From Persicaria tinctoria (lineage: Eukaryota; Streptophyta; Magnoliopsida; Caryophyllales; Polygonaceae), in the NCBI GenBank assembly GCA_037127255.1, contig JBANSL010000014.1, forward strand, positions 1,552,501 to 1,616,500: 64,000 nucleotides of DNA, read 5' to 3'. The notes below the pieces were generated by a model. The model saw only the letters and a program-made list of their open reading frames with translations, had not been told where the DNA came from and did not search any database. How positions within the stretch are numbered: position 1 is the first letter of the stretch; each line of letters opens with the position of its first letter. This document shows, piece by piece, positions 34,801 through 46,772 of this stretch. A program made the position numbers and the translations under genes.

Positions 34801-37800
34801 AACTTTCATTATTTTGAAGTTTATTTTTTGCCAGCTCCCCAATTGGATGTAGGAGAATTAATCGCCATGTCTTTAAATCCTAATAAAGAAAACAGTTTCC
34901 TTAATTCAATAAATGGTTCTTTTGAGCATCTTGTAGCCCCAATGTTTTAAAAAGCTAGAGCAACAACGTGATAGGAATACCTGCAGCTTAAGCGGGCTTC
35001 AGAAGCAAAGACAATGACTTTTTCATAAAACATCTCATAACACCTTAAAAAATCAAGTTTAATGCTATAAAAACCCGTCTTTGATGAAATAAGACCAGAC
35101 TGAAAACCTATTATTGCAATAAAACCAAGTTTTAGGTAGTAATAAGCAAGTAAAAAACCCAAATCTAAAGCATCAGAAAGTACTAAATATAAGTCTAAGC
35201 ATAGAAGGTTAAAGAATAGAAAGAAATCAAGCTGAATGGGAAAGATGGTTAAAGAATAGAAAGAAATTATTAATGTAATCTCGATTCTCGTCTTCCTCCC
35301 ATCACCTCCGTCAACATCATCATCTTCTTCTTCTTCTGGGTGTGAGGGAAGTAGAGTGAAGAAAGGGAGAACAGGAGGTGTGAAGAATAGAGAGCTGGTC
35401 TGAACATATATGTATGAAGAGAAAAAGGTGCTAAAATCTTTTTTTTTAAATCAACAAAATATTTTTCAAATAAAAAATATGGGAATATTGTATCCAAATT
35501 CAGCTGAGATATGTAATATATTATATATCATGATCTACCAAAATAAAGAAAAAAACCCCATCACCTCAGCATTTCAGCACTTGGGGCTTAAGCAGCGTCT
35601 GGTGCGCTTTGGGTGGGTTTTTCCACCCTTGCTGCGCCTTGACCAAAGCAGGCACTAGACTTAGTGCCTTGGGCTTAAAAGCTCTTGGGCTTGGCTTTTT
35701 TTAAACACTGTGTAGCCCAATAGGACTTCTCTAATTCAATCAAAGAGAAGTGTTGTTTTAACAAGAATGGTCCAACTTGGAGGTTCAGCTGCAGCATAGT
35801 TCCTTTTAGCAATTTGTCGCAGAAATTTGGACTTCCATATGGTTGATGTATATTTCAATTCCTGTAGATTCTTCTTGATAATTACTGTATTTTGCTGATC
35901 ATGTGGTAGGACAAAGTTGGGTCATGGTTTACTCTCTGGCAAATACTCAGCTCCAACACCAGAGGTATGTTGCCTGTAGGAATCTCACCTTCAATGATGT
36001 CTTGCTATTTGAGATGTAACTCTTATATTAAATTTTCATGCAGAAAGATGGAGATATGCCTACTTCTGTGGCGGTACGTTCTCTAACTTTATTTTTCACC
36101 AGCTAATATTTTATGTACTTCAGTAGATACTTAATGTGGGAATTTCCTATGGAATAGTTTCCATGGGAATAGTTGCATTTATGAAATGATCACATTTTCT
36201 TCGTATTGTCTCACTGGTTCCGTTCAGGAATAACTGTCTCAATGTATTAATGTTGCTGTTCAATATATGAATAATTTTTGCAGCTTTATTGAATTTTCCC
36301 TGCCACTTTGTTCTACTTTTTTTTTTTTTTGATCGAGTAAAAATTCGGATGCAAAGGAACCGCTATCTGATGATTAATGTCCTACTTTTGCAAATGGTCT
36401 CATAAGTTGGCTATTTAACTACATTTTTCTTTTTTTTTATACATTTTTGTCTGACTTGTTAATTTGTTATAGTGTAGTGAATTGGCAGCTTCCCATTGTT
36501 TAATCGTAAAATGCATTTTTTTGTTGACTTTCAGAAAGAAGGTATTCGCCCTCATATGTTCAAGACTGTAATTGCTGCTAGTCATCCAGAATTTTCCACC
36601 ATGAGGCAGCAGGTAGCTTCCTGTTCTTGTATAATTCTTTCGCAAGCTAAATTATATGTTATTTAATTTACTTTTTTTTCCCCATATGTAAATGCACTAC
36701 TACCTTGCCTAACCCTGTGTTAGCCTAGTGCAATGAAGATATCTAATTTGGATGTTAAATGGAATAGGAATCACATACAGAATTTGCTACAGCTTGCATG
36801 TTGTACCTGGAGAAAATATACCTCACGGAATGTCACAAAGCCAGGATATATAAAATGCTGATAATTTATGTTGTATTCTTTCACGTATCTGTAGCAGATT
36901 AATTTAATTGTATGATTCTACCGTGGATTCGTTTTAAGTAAGCACATGATTCTAGTCATCCTGCCTTGCATTTGGTGCTAATTTTCTCGCTTCTTCCAGG
37001 GCCTGTTGTTGATTGGCTATTTGTTACTGAAATTTCTATTTGATTACACCCCTTTTAGGATGCTTTCGAGTTTTTTCTTCATCTACTTGAACAAGTTGAA
37101 CGAGTTAACAGTGGGAACCCCAAATTGGATCCTTCAAGGAGTTTTAAGTTTGGTGTTGAGGATAGAATTCAATGTCCGTCAGGAAAAGTTGCTTACATCA
37201 AAAGATTTGACTACACCTTGTCCTTGAATATTCCTCTGCATGAAGCCACTAACAAAGGTAACTCGAAATCTCATCTCTCCCTTTTTTCGCTATACCTCAA
37301 GTTGGTTTTCACTTAGATGCCATGATTTTCGATTTCCAGAACAGGTGGAAAACTTCAACAAATTGAAAGCTGAAATGAAAGAAGCAGGGAATGAGTTGTA
37401 AGTTCAGATGCTAATCCATTTGTTTGGAAATTACAGCTGTCAATTCAGCATCCTAGTGTCTTAAGAAGCTTGTGCAATTTTGACCAGATCTACTGATGAG
37501 ATTGTTCGTCCAAGGGTACCTCTAGAAGTCTGTTTAGCAAGCTACTCTGCACCCGAGGAGGTGCAAGACTTTTACAGTACGGCCTTGAAAACCAAAACAA
37601 CAGCTATCAAGTAAGATTTTCTTTTTGATCTTTTAGAAATTATTACACTAGTTTTCCTTTTCAATAAACCTGTTTTATGATTTCTATTATGCTTTCTAGT
37701 TTTGCTCGATTGTTATACATTCTATGGTACCTCACAAAATGTGGAATCAGCCCATACACTGTCTTATAGTTTGGCAGCCTCTTTGTGATGAGATGGTTAC

Positions 37801-39147
37801 AGTAGATATGAAATTGCTTTACAACGAATCTTACGATTCACACTTTACTTTCCTGTGCAGAACCACCGGTTTGACTTCCTTCCCAGATTATCTTGTCTTG
37901 CACATGCGGAAGTTTGTTATGGATGCTGGATGGGTGCCTAGAAAACTTGGTATACTGATGTGCCTAATTTATGTGGCTGTAATGCACGTTCTTGGTAAGA
38001 ACATGTCTTGACCTTTCCGTTTTGTTTTTTGTTTTAGATGTCTATGTAGATGTTCCGGATATCATCGACATCAGTCACATGCGTAGCAAGGGTCTTCACC
38101 CAGGGGAGGAGCTTTTGCCTGAGAGTGGTAGGTGTTTTATTTATTTAATGCTGGAATCATTAATCATTATGATTGGCGGATGAGTATTTTGCTACAACTG
38201 TCCCTTGAATTTCCTTGCCAGCACCCGATGATGAAATGGAATCAGAGGAGCTCTCAGCGAATGAAGATATTGTTTCTCAGCTTGTGGCAATGGGATTTCC
38301 GCATTTACATTGCCAAAAAGCTGCTATCAATACTTCTAATGCTGGTATTGAAGAAGCAATGAATTGGCTGTTGTCTCATATGAATGATCCAGGTAAATGT
38401 AATTGTTGTTGGGCATAGCAATCTTCTCCGATGACGTAAAAGTTAGAAGTCTTTTCGCATCAGCTACTTGGATCATGTTACACTTCATCTCATGTTATCC
38501 AATGTTTGCATGTCACTTTTCAGATATAGATGCTCCGATATCACAAGCGTCTAAAGGTGGCGCAATGCAAGTTGACCAGACAAAGATTGACACACTGGTT
38601 TCATTTGGATTTCAAGAAGAAATTGCACGGATGGCTCTTGTGGCTACGGTGAGTTGTAGGACATGGCTTTTTGTATTTATTTTCTTAGCATGTTTCTTTC
38701 ATTACGGGTATCCTGTACCCATGCTTCCATCCTTCTCCCTTGCAATGCTTGTTTAGAATACCTGCCATTTGGTTTGTTTATTTTTGTTCTTAGTTTTACA
38801 TTATTTTTATTGTTTTTAATGATTACCCTGGATCTCTTGGAAACTCCCTCTCAACGTAGTCGGGGGAAAGGTGTCTACAACTCGACCCCCAAGACCCTTC
38901 TTGTAGCGGAACACACTGGAATTGTTATTGTTTCTTTCGTTACCTTATTCGTACCTAATACTTAATACGGGCAACCATTTTGCAGGGTGGTGATATTGAG
39001 AAAGCAACTGACTGGATATTTAGCAACCCTAATGCATCTGTTCCTTCCAGTTCAGAAACATCTGGCACTCGAGCAGAATCTGTTAGTGCTGACCTTCCAG
39101 ATGGATCTGGAAGTAAGTATATCATACAAATTATTTTCATTTCACGA

Positions 39148-39193
<46 letters not shown>

Positions 39194-39604
39194 TAGATAT
39201 TGCTGGCTCCTTTTCGATTAAGAAGTTGGAACTTGCATATTGCTTCTGTGCAATTAAATACATGCTCGTTGATCCATCCCTTGTAACATAACTGAAGACG
39301 TTCAAGATGATTTCGACAAAGAAAACTAGATTTTTTTTTCGATACCAAATTCTTGTGGCTGATCCCCGTGAAGCATGCTGCAAACCTTGAAATCTAGTTA
39401 TGTACTGAACTCTTTGATCTTGCAGGATACAAGCTTCTCGGGTTTGTTAGTCACATTGGAACGTCCACCCAGTGTGGTCACTATGTTGCACATATTCAGA
39501 AAGATGGAAGATGGGTGATATACAACGACCAGAAGGTTGGAGCTTCTGTTAATCCACCAAAGGACATGGGCTACCTCTACTTCTTTGAGAGGCTGCAAGA
39601 ATAG
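28875..39604 (+). CDS. UBP14: ubiquitin carboxyl-terminal hydrolase 14 (isopeptidase T/USP5 type), 20 exons
   Basis: Thiol protease that disassembles free polyubiquitin chains. Exons: 28875-28982, 29242-29413, 31627-31739, 31824-32160, 33649-33743, 34292-34425, 34513-34569, 34658-34735, 35910-35964, 36044-36073, 36535-36612, 37059-37257, 37340-37397, 37488-37610, 37861-37949, 38038-38127, 38222-38392, 38524-38648, 38986-39112, 39426-39604. All phases match, giving 805 aa, close to the roughly 800 usual for plant UBP14. The ZnF-UBP domain lies at about 180-240 (WKCAKC, NHAVEHY). The Cys box NLGNSCYLAS puts the nucleophile at Cys321, and QQDAFEFF follows. Two UBA domains lie at about 619-658 and 680-720. 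The His box QCGHYVAH puts the catalytic His at 765, followed by YNDQKV. A second in-frame ATG (28887) matches the start I recall for the Arabidopsis protein. Introns are swollen by hAT insertions; a truncated inverted copy of exons 1-2 lies at 21.7-22.2 kb. Confidence 0.96.
30659..31250. mobile_element. non-autonomous hAT element in UBP14 intron 2
   Basis: The termini CAGTGTTCTAAAA and TTTTAGAACATTG are near-perfect inverted repeats. The exact 8-bp duplication GAAAAAAT lies at 30651-30658 and 31251-31258. The left third is made of CCGCCTAGGCG/CTAGACCCCGCC repeats and the right part is AT-rich with no ORF. The same family occurs inverted at 21.3-21.7 kb. Confidence 0.92.
34940..35710. mobile_element. 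second hAT-type element in UBP14 (intron 8)
   Basis: The ends CAATGTTTTAAAAAGC and GGCTTTTTTTAAACACTG are inverted repeats. The 8-bp duplication TGTAGCCC flanks it exactly (34932-34939 and 35711-35718). The right part contains GCTTAAGC- and TGCGC-rich sequence (about 35580-35700). It is 771 bp and non-coding. It enlarges the intron between the exons ending at 34735 and starting at 35910. Confidence 0.88.
36314..36372 (-). repeat. LINE 3' tail remnant in UBP14 intron
   Basis: A T-run followed by GAGTAAAAATTCGGATGCA and CCGCTATC resembles the LINE end at 23180-23222 (T-run, GAGTAAAAAATTCGGATGCA). It is read as the 3' end and poly(A) of a minus-strand LINE copy truncated to a few tens of bases. 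Confidence 0.6.
39148..39192. repeat. (TA)n microsatellite in the last UBP14 intron
   Basis: About 20 uninterrupted TA units, 40 bases after the donor of the penultimate exon. A likely length-polymorphic site. Confidence 0.9.
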
Positions 39605-40841
39605 GTAGTTATGTATCGACACATCACTGGCAAAAAGGCAAAATTTGATTGAAAACTGTGTCCAGTAAGCATGTGGGTGATTCTTCCATTGGCTGTGATT
39701 CGCGTTCGCCTGCCTAATCAGGACATATGTTGCCTTGTGGAATGAGAACTATTTTTGGCATTTGGAAGGGGAAACTGATTTGATAGCTGTTTTTGCATTG
39801 TGTATCAAGTAGAACCATCGTCTTGTCTGGGATTTTGTTACCCCTCAATCTTGCAGTTGATGATTTTGCTCTTTTGCCTTAATTCACATAGAGGTGATAG
39901 TTTTGGATTTGGTTTTGCGATATAACTTACCTTTAATTCAGGAGGGTGAATGCAGAAGCCAAGTGCTCAAAACTTGTACCACTTGAAATCCAACTGATAG
40001 AAGCCAAGTTCTTGCATTAACCCGTTCGTTTGCATTTTAGGATTCATTTTCAGACATACGCCACTTTTGATTTTCAAGAAATCCACAATTACCAGTCCAC
40101 TATAACCTCAGCTCCCTCTTACCATTTGTTGTCTCGGCTCACCAACTGGCTTTTTGGAGCTAAGTGAAACGATGGAGGTTATGTAGTCCACAATGGCTTC
40201 TTATTATGTGTCCATAATAAGGCAGTCTCCAACAGGGATTTTTAATCACCTTATATTGTCTCAATATAATTTACCGATTACAAAAAAATAAGGCAGTCTC
40301 CACCGGGGCACCAGAAAGGTAGAAAAAATGCACACCTCGTAACTTTAAATTTTAAACGTCAAGTTGTGGTCGAATGTGTTTTAACAACTAAAGTTTTTGT
40401 TCAATTTATTTTGCTCGAGGCTAATTTTGGGTCGGAATGGCCACATTTTGGCCTAGCCATTAATGATCAAGCTAAGGACGGAGCTGAAATGGTGAAATAT
40501 TAATGTAATAGCGGTCATATGAACAAAATCCAGCTTCTTCAAAACTGAAACTTATTTAAGTAGAACATAAGAAGCTGCTACATTCAGTTTGCTTTCCCTA
40601 TTCCTATCTCAACTATAAGAATAACTACTTGTACAAATTAAATAACAAAAACTGGACATTTGCCCATTGTAGTAAGACAATCAAGCTTGGGACTCCGGGA
40701 GCATGAACCGGGAGTCAGTGTCATTTTGTACCCGTCTTCTCAGTCAAGAATCCGATAAAAGGACAGGAAAATTACTGCATACAAATGCCAGGCTGAAGGA
40801 TCTGAAAAGAGAGCAACAAAAATAACGCTTCGGGTAGGACA
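39605..40841. other. convergent intergenic region UBP14 / ABC1 kinase
   Basis: It holds the 3' UTRs of two convergent genes. A short direct repeat AAGGCAGTCTCCA occurs at about 40220 and 40291. No other gene or RNA is recognised. Confidence 0.5.
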
Positions 40842-43800
40842 TCATGGAGAAGCTAATCCTTCTAGGGTGTAAGTAAGGGATTCTACCAAATCCCCCTTAA
40901 ACAGTAGCTGCTGCAATGTCTGCATCACATTGTACTTTGGGTCTAGCTTTCTTTGCCAACTCTGCAGTGAAGGAACAAAAAGATATGAGGAGACAGTTTC
41001 ATCTGATTAAATAGATTATGGCGTATTAGTGAGGTATATCTTCACAGAATGATATGCTTGCATGATTTAACCGAACAGAATTCATTCATTCCGTCCGTCC
41101 ATTGCTCAAACATTTCGTAGTATAAAAAAGAATTATACACACTAATGTTAATTACAAAAGCAGCTCTTCGACGAAGAGGTTAACAAGACTGTTCAACGGG
41201 ATATGAACAAAAACCAATGTCATGCATTTCTTTCTAGAAAATTAGTTACGATTGGTTTTTTAAATTGTGATAATAACCTCTCCAGTGGAAATGAATGACA
41301 TTCATATCATCAAAGAGTATACTAAGCCTAAAATGTGGATGCTAATGAATTAGAAAATGGATGTTGCATAGTGAAGGTTCCAACTGATACGCAGCACATG
41401 CAAATTTAATAGCTAAAAGTGAACCAAAGAGTTGTTAGATCAAGCTCCTTTGAATTGCCAATCACTCATTATTTCAAAAAATAATTTTCTTCAGCTGCAT
41501 ATAGACGAAAAAACAGGAGGGCGGATGTTACCTCAAGAACCAAAGTCGTCACCATCACAGTGCAAACATTACCATCAATGTTAACTCTGTGACGCCTGAC
41601 TAGCTCCAGTAACTGCTGCATGCAATCAGCAGGATGTATACTTTTACCATCTGGGGAGTTCCAATAGCTGAAATAACTACTGACTTCCTGTAAAATTGCA
41701 TAAAAAAATCACCCGGGCATTAAATTCCTCTTGAAAATTGGAAAGTGAGGGTAGAGTAATCTGATTCAAAAGGATAATGCAATGAATGCAACTACTTCTG
41801 GGAATCTCATGGTGTAATTTGTTGCTACAACAATTACGGCAGTACAGTAATGGAAACAAAAGAAATAGCACAATTTAGCTGGCCAGACGTTGCATAGCTA
41901 AAATCACATACACAATTAGTTGCTCGTATTAAATGAGTTCTAGTCTCTACATAAAACTTGAACTGACTCATTAAAATGAGCCCTTAAATGGGGATATGAA
42001 GCATATTACAGAAATGGGCATACTTGCATGTAAGTACCTCTCTAAAAATGAGAGTGGTGAACTACACTGAAAGAGATTAATGAAATTCTACAGAAGGGAC
42101 AATCCCCAATCCCTCATGGATACAGTATATCAGATGCTCTGAGATATTGTTAGCTCATAACCCAATTAGTTTGTTTGTAAGCTGCTTTCAGTGAAGGGAA
42201 AATATATCAATTTGGAATATTTAGAGAAGTCGTACAGATATTCCTGAATAATATTAACAACCCAGATTTACCCATCATATATAGTAGGGTATTAAACAAC
42301 ACAATTGGCCTCAAGGGATCATTTGAAAAGCACATGAATATAGATACATTGCAGCATCAAGGAAAATAAATCTTGAATATGTCAAGAATACAAAATTAAT
42401 TAAGATGTGCCATGATTCCATGAAAAATAAGAGCAATGTCCAAAATAAGCAAAAGTGAAAACCAGGAAATGAATCTCATACTTTGCCCGGACAACAGACT
42501 GAAATGGGGGATGATGTGTTTAGGAGCTTAGGCTTGAGGGTTTTTTTCGTCTTTTTGAGAAGACAAAATAAGATATAGGTAAAAAAATAGCTACACGTCA
42601 ACATAACCTATGTTGTCGAATAATCAATTTAAGTTATGGAAACTTTAATAGAAAAAAAACTCTCCCTTAAAAAATAAAAGTCTTTTTAGGCTTAATTTTT
42701 TTTATATATAAATATAAGTCCTTTTAAAATTTCTAGGTATCGGGATACAAGAATTATTACTTTTTCACTTTTTTCTCAAATTTTATTGGTTGATAATGGT
42801 TGTGGATAATTAATGAGGGGTATAAAGATAATAAGTTTATAATTGCCTTAATTTGTGTGCAAATGTCTAAAAAGACTTATATTTTTTAAGAGAGGTAGTA
42901 TATGATTATATTTGTCATGCCTGCTTAATGATGCTGTTGGAGTGCAGGCTGATAGAAACCACTAGGAGCAAGGATCTCGCACCTAGGAAGACCACTCAAG
43001 CAAGGATCTCGCTAGAGGATTTGTGCAGGAACTATCCCACTTTCGACACAATATATTGATAATTCAAAACATGATTACAACTGACTCAATCTAGGACTTA
43101 AATAGGCTGCTGAGAAAACTAACTACTAAACCACTAACATAGAGGTGTGCCTAGTGACCTTAGTGGTCTGCTAGCATGATCTAGAAAATAGGGAGCAATT
43201 GGACTATTCTAACTACTACTAACTGCCCTAGAACAATATCTACTGGAATTAAAGACAATTTAATTAAACTAATAAACTAATCAAACTAACTGCTGCTTGC
43301 TGGGATCTGGAACCGTATCACAGGCATATGTGAAAAAGGAGAAAGTAGGTACTGTAGTTGGTAGTCACTCAATTTGTGAAAGAACTGGTTTACCTCAATA
43401 AAGGCATCCGGATCCGGACAGCTTTGCTTCTTAGATAATCTAAGTGTACACTTAGCAGCAGTCTGACCATCTCGAAGAGCCACAGCCTTAAAGAACTCAA
43501 TTAGGTTTGAACGGTCCCTCTTAGAAAGTTCAGCAGTCATGCCTACATCAAGGAAGACAACATGAGGCTTAGATTCAGAAAGCTGTGTTCCTGGCCTCCG
43601 AGTCACTCGTACAAGAATATTCCCTGGGTGCATATCTGCATGGACAAAGTTGTCGACCTGGGAAAAAATACTCAAAATAAGCTCAACTAATGACAGAAGG
43701 GAAGTACCAGCATTGAGTCAATGAGAACATTAATATCATTATAAAAATATATAAAGGATGAATACATCTGGATAGTCTAACCTAACTCAAATCATGAAAG

Positions 43801-46772
43801 GTGGGTTTGACACAATTTTCTGTTCTAGTTTAACAGGAAAGATATTTAGAAAATCTAAGCTATCCAAGAATGCTAGAAAACACCTTTATCAGTTTAGAAC
43901 AATACAATCCTAAGGAAGAAACATCTTCTAGTTCCGCTTTGATTACAATATATGAGAAGTATGTAAACAACAATAAAAACTACATTCATAAACAGTGGTA
44001 ACTTCTTTTTTCCAATGAAAAATATCCTTCTCTTTTAGTCTCCTCCCTCTAAACTGGCCCTAAGCTTCATTTCCAATAACATAAAGAGGTTGGAAGGCCA
44101 ACTTTTGGCTATCCCAGCCTGCAATGATTCCATGCTTAAGGTATTTTCTTTAGTTTTTAGTAGTGTTAATAAAGTACTCTGCAATGAGAAAGAGTGTCCT
44201 ATCCCTCTAATGGGAATATTTATCTCCTCTATGGGTGTTCTTGTTTTTGCAGGGCTAAGAATCATGTAATATTAAAGTACAAATTTGTTATTTGGATTGT
44301 GTAGATCTCCTCAAAAATGATGTTTCATCATCTATAGTTTGTGGCTAATATTGTGCCAAACCTTCTGGAGTTGTTGACAGACATTGTAATTTGTGAGTTT
44401 AAAGCTGAATACTACTTTGGTCTTTGGTTAATGTTTTATGCAGGGAAAAAACAGGTACTTCATGCAAGTCCTCTTTACACCAATAACTTTTTACTGCAAA
44501 AAAAATCCGTTAGTCTATGATGCTTTGAGTAGATTCTCATGAATCAATGCCGGTCTAAGAGATCAAAACCATCAGTATAAACATCGGTTCCTGATAGATC
44601 AATAATCTGGATTAGGTCTATCTAGGACCAATTCACACTCAAACAGATAGGATTTAGGGATAAAATGAGGATAACCCTCTTTGGATTCAACTGGAAATTG
44701 AAGGAACAAGATAGAAACGGGAAGATACTCCCACCAAGGCAGATACGCCTGGCCAAAAGGGGCTGATACTGCCCCTCTAATAATCTCAACCACAACAAAC
44801 AGACCATACATTTCCAGATCTTTGAATGATCCTGCATTTTTATTTTACATGTGCTTGTTCTCCTACAAGATACGCTCTAATCTGTTTGTGTTTTTGTCAT
44901 TATCGACTCAGACCTTCATTTCTTCACACCCGCTTTTGTTTGACAATGCTGTCAACCCATTAAATAAGTTAAATGAGGTACAGTTATTGGTGGTCTCACC
45001 AAATTGTTTTTTAGTGTCTAAAGTTACTGCTGTTCATTATATCCGTTTCTAATAAAATTCCTGCAAGAGTATACTCTTTAATCCATATATTTAAGTAGTT
45101 TGTTCTATCACATGCCTTGTACCTATGTCAATTGTGCCCAGTAGTAGCAGCATCGTCCAATTATCTAGAATGATAAGCTCACACGTTACTAACATTGGAG
45201 CATAAAAAAAAAGTACATTTGAAATGAGCAGCTTATATACTATGCAAGAAGTGACAACTGGAAAGAGACACACCGATCTTCACTTCAACCATCTAAAGAA
45301 ATATGATGCTGCCCTTTCAAACAAACCATAATCAGGATGCATAATGCATTGGCAACACATTAACTAGATTTTCACTGATTTATTAAGATATTGTTACTGC
45401 ATGAGTAGAAATGGACACATATGAAGTGAAAGCATGAAACTAACAAAATATATAGCATGAGGGAAAGAGGGTATCGTACCAGTAGCATTTTTAAAAGGGC
45501 ACTACTCCCAATATGTGCAAGTGCAGTTTTAACTCTAGGATTTCCTTCAAGCTCATCAACATAATGGAGGACATTTTCACCATGCTCATAAGTCTCCACC
45601 AGTACAGCAGGATGCACCAAGGGATATAATGGCATTGGGAATGAAACATCTTTCGACCTTTTGAAATTGTAAATAAATCGACTTAAATTTGCAGCCTCTC
45701 TTGAAAGATCAACTTGGGACATCATAAACACAGCAAACTGTTGAAGGCTCTCATCTAATCGTAACCAATTTAATGTTGGTATGAACTTTGAGATCTTGGC
45801 TGCAATATTTATAATCCTAAAGTCTCTTCTTATTGCATCACCAACACCTGGGTGCCTCACCTTTACAGCAACCAAAACTGGCCTGGTTGGTTGGCCAGGA
45901 TATCGGAATTTTAATGTTGCCCGATGAACTTGGGCTACACTACCAGATGCCACAGGCTCCTCTTCAAACTTTTCAAAAATTTGTGGCAGCTTGCGTCCAA
46001 ATGCCCCTTCAATGGTTCTCTTTGTGAAGGCAAAGTCATGTTTTGGGGCCCCTGTGTGGAGCTTTGCAAGTTCTGTACAAATATCTTGTGGAAACAGATC
46101 TGGTCTTGTTGCAGCCCACTGTCCCCATTTAATGAATGCTGGGCCAGCTCTTTCAAGGGTAAGATGAAGAATATGAATCCAGGTTCTTCTAAACTTAACT
46201 CCAAGAGAATCAGAGAATGGAGACATTGCTATACAAGGAGAAAACAGCAGTGCCAAATAGATCACTCTAATAAACATAATTACTGCCTCTTTAAGTGAAA
46301 GCACAAATGAGGTCAGACAAACTTGTCCATTTTTGGCACCACTCGCTGGGTAACATTCTGCGTGTGCCAATGTTTTCGTACCACAAGCAAACTGTCCAGC
46401 TATCAATGCAAACAAGCCCGGAGTAATGAGGTGTGAATTTGAACGGCTCAATGCCAAAGTCACTGTGGCAGCAGCCTTGCTTATACGAGAAAGAGCAGGT
46501 ACACCACATGTTTGTATTTGCAGAAGCCTTTTCCAAGTAACTTGAGCTTGGCTTGACACTGTAGAGCTGTAGAACTTTGGAATACCACATCCACTCCACA
46601 GCCTACCATTGCCACCAAAGATTTCATTCAGGCTGTGATTGTTACCCAATTTTCTGTACTTGGAATCTTGGCCGATATGATTGTGGCGAAACTGAGCTAG
46701 AAAATGTGATATACCATGATCTAGTTTAACACAAGTTCTCTGATTCTTGCGTATAAGGGCAAATGCAGTCAT
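40842..46772 (-). CDS. ABC1/UbiB atypical kinase, ADCK2-like (4 coding exons)
   Basis: Organellar atypical kinase of the ABC1K/COQ8/ADCK superfamily, linked to quinone and lipid metabolism. Exons: 46772-45480, 43657-43394, 41687-41532, 40961-40842; 1833 nt, 610 aa, phase 0 at all junctions. Motifs: KxGQ (FIKWGQWAATRPDLFP, about 213-228), the Ala/Ser-rich loop ASGSVAQVHRA, the VAVKVRHPG lysine near 304, catalytic HADMHPGN (about 437-444) and metal-binding FLDVG (about 466-470, where canonical kinases have DFG). The N terminus is rich in basic and hydroxyl residues and has hydrophobic stretches, compatible with an organelle signal. A TTG upstream is in frame, but the first ATG directly follows an acceptor (TGCTAG/G). 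A leader intron to about 47409 is likely. Introns of 1.7-1.8 kb contain repeats. Confidence 0.92.
42660..42895. mobile_element. MITE-like inverted repeat in ABC1 kinase intron
   Basis: The ends CTCTCCCTTAAAAAATA and TATTTTTTAAGAGAGG are inverted repeats about 235 bp apart, and homology continues inward (AAAGACTT). No ORF. Size and ends suggest a Stowaway-like MITE, but the TA duplication is not clean. Confidence 0.55.

Noticed and set aside
38955..39383. 142-aa ORF across the (TA)n repeat
   Set aside because: It crosses UBP14 exon 19 in antisense and reads through the microsatellite as IYIYIY.
44035..44265. 76-aa minus-strand frame in an ABC1 kinase intron
   Set aside because: No ATG-supported gene structure or recognised family; left as intronic.
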